DNA of 5,264 nt from Candidatus Kaiserbacteria bacterium (lineage in GTDB: Bacteria > Patescibacteriota > Minisyncoccia > Phycocordibacterales > UBA918). The position numbers and the translations under genes were made by a program. This document shows, in pieces, positions 1-5,236 of the stretch. The notes under the pieces were generated by a model that saw only the letters and a program-made list of their open reading frames with translations, was not told where the DNA came from and did not search any database. Each line of letters starts with the position of its first letter. Within the stretch, counting starts at the first letter, position 1. Location: contig JAGQLZ010000018.1 of NCBI GenBank assembly GCA_020428895.1, positions 1 to 5,264 of the forward strand. The letters are read 5' to 3'.

Positions 1-1
1 T

Positions 2-721
2 TTTCGTTTTGGTAATAAAGAATGGTCCAGTTACCCGCTTAATGCAGAAACTTTTGCTGATTGGATTCACGCGCATCATGGTGATGGTCAGACGGTAAAT
101 CTATTTATGGATTATGAGACGTTTGGCGAACATCAATGGGAAGATACGGGAATTTTTAATTTTTTACGACATATGCCAGAAATGGTTATGAGACACCCTG
201 ATTCAACTTTTAAGACAGCTACAGAAACAGTTGAAGCTTATGATCCGATTGGAGAATATGATGTGCCAGACGTTTTAACTTGGGCAGATACTGACCGAGA
301 TTTAACGGCTTGGAATGGTAATGACATCCAACGTGACGCTCTATCGGCTATCTATGGAATGGAAAATGACGTAATGTCGACCAAGGACAATAGACTGATA
401 GAAACTTGGAGAAAATTACAAACTTCAGATCATTTTTATTATATGTGTACAAAGTGGTCAAATGACGGCGATGTCCATGCTTACTTCAGTCCGTACCAAT
501 CCCCATATGATGCATATATTGCCTTTATGAATGCGCTCAGTGATTTACAATTAAGAGTGAGCCATACGTTAGAGGCACAGCGTAAAATTTCTGATGAAGC
601 AGAATTAGCTTCCCACCAAAAAGTACAGAAGATACCATCCGTGTCACTCTGGGATCGTTTGGTTTCGTGGTGGCGCCGTTTTGTAGGTAAGATTTCGTTC
701 CTTACAAATTTTTCAAAATAA
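2..721 (+). CDS. Glycoside hydrolase family 57 protein, C-terminal part (5' end outside window)
   Basis: This is the last 239 codons of a GH57 enzyme (amylase or 4-alpha-glucanotransferase type) acting on alpha-1,4-glucans, probably in the cytoplasm. The frame is open from position 2; the ATG at 107 is an internal methionine in the middle of a conserved motif. The visible fragment begins FRFGNKEWSSYPL, typical of this subfamily. It continues with MDYETFGEHQW (fragment residues 36-46), where D37 should be the family's acid/base aspartate. Further on it has SDHFYYM and DGDVHAYFSPY, both characteristic of MJ1611-like GH57 proteins. The N-terminal HQP motif and the nucleophile glutamate would lie upstream and cannot be checked. 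The last 29 residues are rich in Trp, Arg and hydrophobic residues (LWDRLVSWWRRFVGKISFL) and may form an amphipathic helix. The gene is followed by two genes with short gaps, so it probably belongs to an operon. Exact substrate specificity is undetermined. Confidence 0.9.
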   Translation, partial: FRFGNKEWSSYPLNAETFADWIHAHHGDGQTVNLFMDYETFGEHQWEDTGIFNFLRHMPEMVMRHPDSTFKTATETVEAYDPIGEYDVPDVLTWADTDRDLTAWNGNDIQRDALSAIYGMENDVMSTKDNRLIETWRKLQTSDHFYYMCTKWSNDGDVHAYFSPYQSPYDAYIAFMNALSDLQLRVSHTLEAQRKISDEAELASHQKVQKIPSVSLWDRLVSWWRRFVGKISFLTNFSK

Positions 722-748
722 ATAAAATAGTTCTAGTTCTTAAGTATT

Positions 749-1147
749 ATGCCAACAAAAAAACCTGCAACCAAAAAACCTGCTACTAAGAAAGCAGTAA
801 AAAAAGTTGTTAAAAAACCTGCAACTAAGAAAGTGACTAAGAAAACTGTAACCAAGAAAACCAGTCAAAAAAATAGTGTCAAAAATTTAGTTACTGCCGA
901 TAATGGTAAATCTTTTTGGGTAACTGATGGTCAAATTTTGAACGATTTACGAGCTTTAGAGCAAGCTCTTTCTAGTATGGATAATAAAGTTTTTTCTTAT
1001 CACGTATCCAAAACCAATCATGATTTTGCTGATTGGGTAGAATCAGTTTTGTGTGATGTTGATTGCGCTAAAGATCTTAGAAAGACAAAGACACCAAAGT
1101 CTGCTCGAACAGTTGTAGTTAAACATTTAAAGTATTACGCCATTTAA
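749..1147 (+). CDS. Small DUF5752-like protein with lysine-rich N-terminal tail
   Basis: The 132-residue protein has two parts. Residues 1-42 are a low-complexity tail of KKPATKK-type repeats with 17 lysines and no acidic residue, like bacterial histone H1-type tails. Residues about 54-130 form a compact domain with FWVTDG (56-61), a helix with LRALEQALSSM, FSYHV (82-86) and NHDFADWVESVL (90-101). This pattern resembles the DUF5752 family from memory; I could not run a profile search. Such domains are found near GH57 and glycosyltransferase genes, which fits its place between GH57 and GH15. No catalytic role is known to me. It could be an adaptor or regulator, with the tail binding nucleic acid, acidic protein or polymer; that is inference. 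No Shine-Dalgarno sequence precedes the ATG. It starts 27 nt after the GH57 stop and ends 3 nt before the GH15 start, indicating co-transcription. Confidence 0.8.
   Translation: MPTKKPATKKPATKKAVKKVVKKPATKKVTKKTVTKKTSQKNSVKNLVTADNGKSFWVTDGQILNDLRALEQALSSMDNKVFSYHVSKTNHDFADWVESVLCDVDCAKDLRKTKTPKSARTVVVKHLKYYAI
752..874 (+). repeat. Degenerate in-frame repeat encoding the Lys/Thr/Pro/Ala tail
   Basis: This AT-rich stretch encodes residues 2-42 of the DUF5752-like protein. Units of about 15 bases encode variants of K-K-P-A-T and K-K-x-V-x. The string AAAAAACCTGCAAC occurs at about 758 and again at 812. Such a tract can vary in length by slippage or recombination between copies. Confidence 0.7.
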
Positions 1148-1150
1148 TTT

Positions 1151-3127
1151 ATGTCACGCGCAGTTACTATTGGTAACGGAAATATTCTAGTAGGGCTTGA
1201 TCATCGTGGTCAAGTGCGCGATTTTTATTACCCATCAGTTGGATTGTCTAATCATGTTAGCGGTGCTAGCGGAAATTTTGTTCATCGTATTGGGGTATTT
1301 GTGGATGATCGTATTTCATGGCTAGATGATCCGGCTTGGGAAGTGACACTGGCCAATAATGAAGAAACTTCAGTTGGTAGTTTTTTTGCAGTCAATCATA
1401 GTATTGGAGTTTCTTTATCTAGTACAGACGCGGTTCATAATGAAGAAAATGTTTTCTTAAGAAGATTTACATTAACTAATGAGCTAAACGATACACGAGA
1501 AATAAAAGTATTTTTTTCTCAACAATTTAGAATTCGTGAATCAAGACGTGGTGATACAGCTTTATACGATCCTCGAGTCGGAGCGGTTATTCACTATAAA
1601 GAAAAAAATTGTTTTCTAGTAAATGCTTTTTCTAACGGAAAACAATTTACTGAATATAATATTGGCTTGTTTGGTATTGAAGGAAAACAAGGAACCTATT
1701 TTGATGCTGAAGATGGAATATTAGAAAAAAATCCTGTCGAACATGGTTCAGTTGATTCGGTAATTGGTGTGACTTGTAAAATCCCAAGTAAGTCTTCGCA
1801 GGTAATTCATTATTGGATTACTTGTGGTAGCTCAATTCCAGAAATTCATACATTAGATGAATACGTGATTAAAGAAACCCCAGAACGCTTAATCGCTTCT
1901 ACTGAAGCTTATTGGCAAGCTTGGGTAGACAAAGAAGGGACTGATATTTCAGAACTGTCTAAGCCTCTTCAAAAACTATACAAGCGGTCTTTGATTATTA
2001 TGCGGGTACATTCAGATAATAATGGAGGAATTATTGCTTCTTCAGACACTGATATGTTACATCATGGTCGCGATACTTACAGTTATGTTTGGCCGAGAGA
2101 TGCAGCTATCATTGCTTATGCTTTAGATAAAGCTGGTTATACAGATATGACTCAGCGGTTCTTTCAGTTCATGACCAAGTGCTTAGAACCAGGAGGTTAT
2201 CTGATGCACAAGTATTCAACTGATGGTACGTTGGGGAGCTCGTGGCACCCATGGATGCATAATGGAGAAGCAAAACTGCCAATTCAAGAAGATGAAACAG
2301 CTTCCATGATATTTTTCTTGTGGAAGCATTATGAAATTAATAAAGATTTGGAATTTATTGAGTCATTGTACAACCCTTTCATTGAGCCAGCAGCAAAGTT
2401 TCTTTGTGATTATATTGAACCAACTACTGGATTGCCTCAGGATTCATACGACTTATGGGAGGAAAAATATGGTTCATCTACCTACACAGCCTCTTCAGTT
2501 TATGGAGGATTAACTGCGGCGGCCCATTTTGCAGCTTTGTTAGGGAAAGACCAAGATTCTCGAACGTATCAAGCGATTGCTCAGAGAATGCAAAAATCAA
2601 TTCGTGATTATCTTTATGATGAAGGCTTAGGAATGTTTGTTAAACATATAGAACATACCGCAGATGGTGAGTTAGTTTATGATAATACTCTAGACAGTAG
2701 TAGTTTTTACGGACCGATTCTGTACGAAGTATTTGATTTAGATGATGAAATGATTACATCATCGCTAGCTACTATCGAAAAGAAATTGCAAGTAACTGGC
2801 GGTAGCGAAGGATTTATCAGGTATGAAGGTGATGGTTATTATCGTATGCAGAATGCTGATTCACCGAATCCTTGGGTGGTAACCACCATGTGGGTAGCCC
2901 AGTATTTAATTAAAAAAGCAGAGAGTTTGGAAGATTTAAAAAGACCATACGAACTTATGGAGTGGACATGTTCCCATGCTACACAAGCTGGAGTGTTGTC
3001 TGAACAGATGCACCCGCACACTAGAGAACATTTATCTACGTCACCACTTGTTTGGAGTCATGCAGAGTACGTTTTGACGGTTCAAGCTTATATTGAAAAA
3101 ATTAAATCGTTAAAATCTAATAAGTGA
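1151..3127 (+). CDS. Glucoamylase / oligosaccharide amylase, glycoside hydrolase family 15
   Basis: The 658-residue enzyme should release glucose from non-reducing ends of alpha-1,4-glucans or malto-oligosaccharides by inversion. Residues 1 to about 250 are the N-terminal beta-sandwich of bacterial and archaeal GH15 enzymes (start MSRAVTIGNGNILVGLD). A helical linker follows, then the (alpha/alpha)6 barrel from about 268. Visible motifs are YVWPRDA (312-318, substrate binding at the -1 subsite), IQEDETAS (378-385), DLWEEKYGSS (434-443), and LSEQMHP (616-622) before SPLVWSHAEYV. By alignment with fungal and clostridial glucoamylases, E437 after W436 should be the general acid and E618 the general base, so the active site looks intact. 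Length is normal for the family. There is no signal peptide, so it is cytoplasmic. It starts 3 nt after the preceding stop, without a Shine-Dalgarno sequence, and is probably translated by coupling. A trehalase or dextranase-like GH15 specificity is possible but less likely. Confidence 0.93.
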   Translation: MSRAVTIGNGNILVGLDHRGQVRDFYYPSVGLSNHVSGASGNFVHRIGVFVDDRISWLDDPAWEVTLANNEETSVGSFFAVNHSIGVSLSSTDAVHNEENVFLRRFTLTNELNDTREIKVFFSQQFRIRESRRGDTALYDPRVGAVIHYKEKNCFLVNAFSNGKQFTEYNIGLFGIEGKQGTYFDAEDGILEKNPVEHGSVDSVIGVTCKIPSKSSQVIHYWITCGSSIPEIHTLDEYVIKETPERLIASTEAYWQAWVDKEGTDISELSKPLQKLYKRSLIIMRVHSDNNGGIIASSDTDMLHHGRDTYSYVWPRDAAIIAYALDKAGYTDMTQRFFQFMTKCLEPGGYLMHKYSTDGTLGSSWHPWMHNGEAKLPIQEDETASMIFFLWKHYEINKDLEFIESLYNPFIEPAAKFLCDYIEPTTGLPQDSYDLWEEKYGSSTYTASSVYGGLTAAAHFAALLGKDQDSRTYQAIAQRMQKSIRDYLYDEGLGMFVKHIEHTADGELVYDNTLDSSSFYGPILYEVFDLDDEMITSSLATIEKKLQVTGGSEGFIRYEGDGYYRMQNADSPNPWVVTTMWVAQYLIKKAESLEDLKRPYELMEWTCSHATQAGVLSEQMHPHTREHLSTSPLVWSHAEYVLTVQAYIEKIKSLKSNK

Positions 3128-3140
3128 GTATAGTAACCAA

Positions 3141-3953
3141 CTAAAATTTCTTTATCCAGAAATTGATCAAAGGAAATTTTTTATATTTACCAATAATGGT
3201 ACGTTCGATGGAATAGGCTAGGCCGGTGGTGTTTAGGTGGTCAGCAAGTACTTCTGCTAATGAGCGCATGTAAGTGCCGGAGCTAGCTATACATTTTAGG
3301 GTAATGATAGAAAAGGCATCTTCCAGCTGACCAGATTCGATAAAATTTTTCCAGCAAACTCTTACGTCAGCACGACGAAAGTCATTACCAAGAGCTTTTC
3401 GTTGTTCAGTCACTGGTGGGATAGTTTCGATTTTTTCGGTAGCGTATTTATAAATATTTTCTCTAGTTTCAGTTCGAAGATTTAGAACATCTAGTTTGTA
3501 TACGGTAGAGGTTTTAGTAGGGATTTTAATTTCATTAATTCGACCTTCCATTGTCCAAGTATGAAGTGGTTTACCTTCAACAGTTTTTGAAGAAAAATGC
3601 GGATAGGGTAATTCAATCTTACCAACACATTTTTGGGCGGCTCTTTTCGCGTCAGTTAATGAAATATTTGAGGAATCAACTTCGGCATCTAAAATACCCA
3701 ATACATCGCCAGTATCGGATTTGATACCTAACAAAACTTCAAAAATATACTCTTTATCGAGGGAATGATAGCTGGTTTGGTTTTTGCATTCGTCACCAAT
3801 TAATACCAATAGTTTACCTGAAGCCATTGGGTCTAGTCTGCCGGCGTAGGCTAACGGTAGGTCGGAAATTTCTGGGTAAGTCACACGTAAACGTTCTGCC
3901 GCTTCTAGCGGTGTTTCCCCAATATTTTTTTCGATAGTTAAGTATCGGTGCAT
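3141..3953 (-). CDS. truB: Divergent TruB-family tRNA pseudouridine synthase
   Basis: The 270-residue protein should isomerise a uridine, by homology U55 of the tRNA T-loop, to pseudouridine. The TruB core is recognisable: AGRLDPMASG (37-46) with catalytic D41; KEYIFEVLLG (67-76) with Y69, followed by SDTGD; PYPHFSSKTVEGKPLH (116-131); and GTYMRSLAEVLADHL (226-240) with R230, then ERTIIGKY (250-257). These match D48, Y76 and R181 of E. coli TruB. Three things are unusual. The usual N-terminal lysine-proline-glycine motif is replaced by IEKNIGETPLEAAERLR. The D-to-R distance is 189 residues instead of 133, because of extra sequence around residues 165-212. The protein stops 19 residues after R251, so no PUA domain follows. 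The ATG at 3953 has no Shine-Dalgarno sequence but has a nearby -10-like element. It converges on the GH15 gene (13 nt gap) and diverges from the PsiE-like gene. Another uridine target is possible. Confidence 0.85.
   Translation of the reverse strand: MHRYLTIEKNIGETPLEAAERLRVTYPEISDLPLAYAGRLDPMASGKLLVLIGDECKNQTSYHSLDKEYIFEVLLGIKSDTGDVLGILDAEVDSSNISLTDAKRAAQKCVGKIELPYPHFSSKTVEGKPLHTWTMEGRINEIKIPTKTSTVYKLDVLNLRTETRENIYKYATEKIETIPPVTEQRKALGNDFRRADVRVCWKNFIESGQLEDAFSIITLKCIASSGTYMRSLAEVLADHLNTTGLAYSIERTIIGKYKKFPLINFWIKKF
3143..3182 (+). terminator. Possible weak AT-rich terminator after the GH15 gene
   Basis: Fifteen bases after the GH15 stop, AAAATTTCTTT (3143-3153) can pair with AAAGGAAATTTT (3169-3180), with one bulged G. 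T-rich sequence follows (TT, then ATATTT). A competing shorter stem pairs 3145-3150 with 3159-3164. The stem is almost all A-T and lies inside the 3' end of the convergent TruB gene, so this is only a candidate. Confidence 0.25.
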
Positions 3954-3964
3954 GGAAAAAGACT

Positions 3965-3970
3965 ATCATA
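3965..3970 (-). promoter_or_regulatory. Candidate -10 element for the TruB-like gene
   Basis: On the minus strand TATGAT ends 11 nt before the ATG at 3953. A start about 7 nt downstream would leave a leader of about 5 nt, too short for a ribosome binding site, and none is visible. No good -35 hexamer lies 16-18 nt upstream. Confidence 0.4.
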
Positions 3971-4013
3971 TAAAACTAAATCGTGGATAGTTTATAGAGT
4001 ATTAAAACGGGTA

Positions 4014-4022
4014 TGGTATGAT
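4014..4022 (+). promoter_or_regulatory. Candidate extended -10 promoter for the PsiE-like gene
   Basis: TGGTATGAT fits the extended -10 pattern TGnTATAAT with one mismatch. Transcription would begin near 4029, about 3 nt before the ATG at 4032, giving a nearly leaderless mRNA. The -35 region is weak. The element helps decide the start of the gene, since it lies inside the reading frame if an upstream GTG at 3948 were used instead. Confidence 0.45.
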
Positions 4023-4031
4023 ATTCCAGAT

Positions 4032-4598
4032 ATGGGTTCGTTCATCAAGGTTCTTAATTTTTGTGTTTCATTTGTTGCTTTTATTACCGCCTCAGCCTTA
4101 GTGCTGTTTATGTTGGTGGGGTTTGTAACTGGTATTTATGACATCGTATTAATTATGATGGATACGGTCTTTATGGAACCGATTGAACGACAGCTGGTGT
4201 TTAATACAGTAAATACCGAATTTTTACATACAATTGCAGTGCTTATCATTCTAATGAAAGCATACCGGATTTTGGTGGAATACATGCGTTACCACCATAT
4301 TGATATTAAGTACATTGTCGAGATTGGTATAATTGCCTGTGTATTAGAACTACTCTTCAACTACGGTGATTACTCAGAAGACATGCGTCTTATCATGCTC
4401 GGATTAGGAATTGGTTTTTTGGCTGTTTATGCTTTCCGTTACGATACACTTAAAAAAGCAATGAAGGATACTCAAGATATAACTAAAAACGTATCTCCAC
4501 AAACTGAAACAGAAAAAGAGGAAAAGATTGAGGAAGTTGTAACCAAACCTAAAAAGACTGTTAGGAAAACAGTCCGAAGAAAAAAGAAAGAGGATTAA
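4032..4598 (+). CDS. PsiE-like integral membrane protein with basic C-terminal tail
   Basis: The 188-residue protein has about four hydrophobic segments: residues 8-38, 63-81, 92-110 and 117-135. The central part HTIAVLIILMKAYRILVEY followed by HHIDIKYIVEIGIIA resembles the phosphate-starvation-inducible PsiE family (from memory, not searched). The biochemical role of PsiE proteins is not established. Residues 140-188 form a soluble charged tail, acidic in the middle (ETEKEEKIEE) and strongly basic at the end (KPKKTVRKTVRRKKKED), presumably cytoplasmic. The ATG at 4032 is preferred because an extended -10 sits just upstream and a 78-nt divergent spacer results. A GTG at 3948 would add 28 residues (including SWIVYRVLKRVW) but would overlap the TruB start by 6 nt; it cannot be excluded. 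No Shine-Dalgarno sequence is visible at either start. The stop is 2 nt from the stop of the convergent small gene. Confidence 0.75.
   Translation: MGSFIKVLNFCVSFVAFITASALVLFMLVGFVTGIYDIVLIMMDTVFMEPIERQLVFNTVNTEFLHTIAVLIILMKAYRILVEYMRYHHIDIKYIVEIGIIACVLELLFNYGDYSEDMRLIMLGLGIGFLAVYAFRYDTLKKAMKDTQDITKNVSPQTETEKEEKIEEVVTKPKKTVRKTVRRKKKED
4551..4573 (-). terminator. Possible weak terminator for the minus-strand micro-gene
   Basis: On the minus strand a perfect 6-bp stem (ACTGTT/AACAGT, 5-nt loop; 4573-4557) is followed by C and five T residues (4555-4551). It lies 28 nt after the stop of the 26-residue gene and inside the 3' end of the convergent PsiE-like gene. The stem is short and the same bases encode the repeated KTVRKTVR segment, so it may be coincidental. 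Confidence 0.3.
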
Positions 4599-4600
4599 TT

Positions 4601-4681
4601 TTACCAAGGAGTACCGCCCATGAATGTGTTATACATGGCCAGTAAGATGAATATACCGATAGCGATAACGACTGCTTTCAT
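4601..4681 (-). CDS. 26-residue single-span membrane peptide, probably leaderless
   Basis: This short frame starts at ATG 4681 and ends with TAA at 4601-4603. It begins MKAVVIAIGIFILLAMY and ends NTFMGGTPW. Residues 3 to about 17 are uniformly hydrophobic after a single lysine, so the product should span the membrane once with a short polar Gly-Gly-Thr-Pro-Trp tail. Support for it being real comes from a perfect extended -10 box (TGCTATAAT) placed so that transcription would begin at or next to the A of the ATG. It also fills the gap between the PsiE-like gene and the hairpin almost exactly. No Shine-Dalgarno sequence exists, as expected for a leaderless mRNA. I do not recognise a family; similar tiny membrane proteins often modulate a larger membrane partner, but that is speculation here. 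Chance open frames of this length are common, so conservation in relatives would decide. Confidence 0.55.
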   Translation of the reverse strand: MKAVVIAIGIFILLAMYNTFMGGTPW

Positions 4682-4687
4682 GATTAG

Positions 4688-4696
4688 ATTATAGCA
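4688..4696 (-). promoter_or_regulatory. Perfect extended -10 promoter of the micro-gene
   Basis: The minus strand reads TGCTATAAT, an exact TGnTATAAT match. Six bases separate it from the ATG at 4681, so the predicted +1 falls on that A. The -35 position lies within the adjacent hairpin (4703-4729) and shows no TTGACA-like sequence, which extended -10 promoters can tolerate. Confidence 0.6.
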
Positions 4697-4702
4697 AATT
4701 TA

Positions 4703-4729
4703 AATGGCCGTGCGTTCCGCACGGCCATT
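4703..4729 (-). terminator. Perfect 12-bp GC-rich hairpin, probable terminator of the secreted-protein gene
   Basis: AATGGCCGTGCG (4703-4714) pairs perfectly with CGCACGGCCATT (4718-4729) around a 3-nt loop. It begins 3 nt after the stop codon of the minus-strand gene at 4733-5203. On that strand the 3' side runs into TTTAAATTT, an interrupted T tract. On the plus strand no T tract follows, so termination of the PsiE-like transcript here would be weaker. It is by far the most stable hairpin in the window. Confidence 0.75.
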
Positions 4730-4732
4730 AAC

Positions 4733-5203
4733 TTACAGTTCCATTTCGCAAAAATCTTTGATGCAAGAATCTGTGTTTGGTACTGGTAAGGTACAGTTGG
4801 ACAAGTCAACTAATTGGTATAGTTCACTCTGGGTATACCACAAACCCAAGTAGTTAATTTTAGGTTCGTCATTATGATCTAGAGGAGTGACACCTGACTC
4901 AAAAAGGTTTTCAAACACACTTATAAAGCAGTCGATGTGCCAGCCGTCAATATCACGAACTGGCACAGGATAGATTTCATCAACTACAAAAAAAGTTCCT
5001 TCAGTTGGAATATATTCTTCATAGTCAATAAATCCATCCCACTCTGTTCCGATTAGAACATAGCGATTGTCACTGAGTAAAGAGGGAAGTAAATTAATAT
5101 TTTCCTTAGTCTCGGCAACTAGTGTGGTGATCGTGTTTTGGGTACTTTTTACAAATGACGCTTGGGCAAAGACGATAATTAACAAGACTGTTAGTGCGTT
5201 CAT
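4733..5203 (-). CDS. Hypothetical small secreted protein with four cysteines
   Basis: The 156-residue product is not one I recognise. Residues 1-15 (MNALTVLLIIVFAQA) form a hydrophobic signal-like segment ending in an A-Q-A signal peptidase I type site, predicting cleavage before S16; the n-region lacks the usual basic residue, so an uncleaved anchor is possible. The mature part is acidic, with aromatic-rich segments (GTEWDGFIDYEEY, NYLGLWYTQSELYQ) and four cysteines at 92, 137, 147 and 152, which could make two disulfides outside the cytoplasm. The ATG at 5203 is chosen because GAGGA lies 6 nt upstream and a signal peptide then starts the protein; a TTG at 5242 would put a polar extension in front and overlap the -10 box. 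It is the only gene here with a clear Shine-Dalgarno sequence. It is followed by a strong hairpin, so it is probably monocistronic. Confidence 0.75.
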   Translation of the reverse strand: MNALTVLLIIVFAQASFVKSTQNTITTLVAETKENINLLPSLLSDNRYVLIGTEWDGFIDYEEYIPTEGTFFVVDEIYPVPVRDIDGWHIDCFISVFENLFESGVTPLDHNDEPKINYLGLWYTQSELYQLVDLSNCTLPVPNTDSCIKDFCEMEL

Positions 5204-5209
5204 GTTTGT

Positions 5210-5214
5210 TCCTC
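5210..5214 (-). promoter_or_regulatory. Shine-Dalgarno sequence that fixes the start at 5203
   Basis: The minus strand reads GAGGA, 6 nt (ACAAAC) before ATG, a canonical anti-16S match and spacing. No other gene start in the window has a comparable site. Confidence 0.8.
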
Positions 5215-5230
5215 GTTGGTTTCTGTTGGT

Positions 5231-5236
5231 ACTATA
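5231..5236 (-). promoter_or_regulatory. Candidate -10 element of the secreted-protein gene
   Basis: TATAGT on the minus strand matches TATAAT at five of six bases and lies 27 nt before the ATG, giving a leader of about 21 nt that contains the GAGGA site. The -35 region near the window edge (about 5253-5259) has no strong TTGACA match. The preceding bases are TTG, so this is not an extended -10. Confidence 0.5.

Noticed and set aside
107..721. GH57 gene starting at ATG 107
   Set aside because: The frame is open to position 2 and the upstream codons encode conserved GH57 sequence; this Met is next to the catalytic Asp, so it is internal.
749..874. CRISPR-like or tandem-repeat array
   Set aside because: The repeats are short, degenerate, contiguous and in frame, encoding a lysine-rich tail; there are no spacers.
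2331..2513. 60-residue plus-strand frame inside the GH15 gene
   Set aside because: Out-of-frame shadow of a well-supported GH15 catalytic region, with no start signal or recognisable product.
2839..3021. 60-residue minus-strand frame inside the GH15 gene
   Set aside because: Antisense to the conserved C-terminal GH15 motifs, with no promoter or ribosome binding site.
3129..3134. TATAGT hexamer on the plus strand between GH15 and TruB genes
   Set aside because: It lies between two convergent genes with no plus-strand gene downstream, so it is most likely chance in AT-rich DNA.
4404..4607. 67-residue minus-strand frame opposite the PsiE-like gene
   Set aside because: Its Phe/Leu-rich sequence is the complement of the lysine-rich tail and it overlaps the better-supported micro-gene end.
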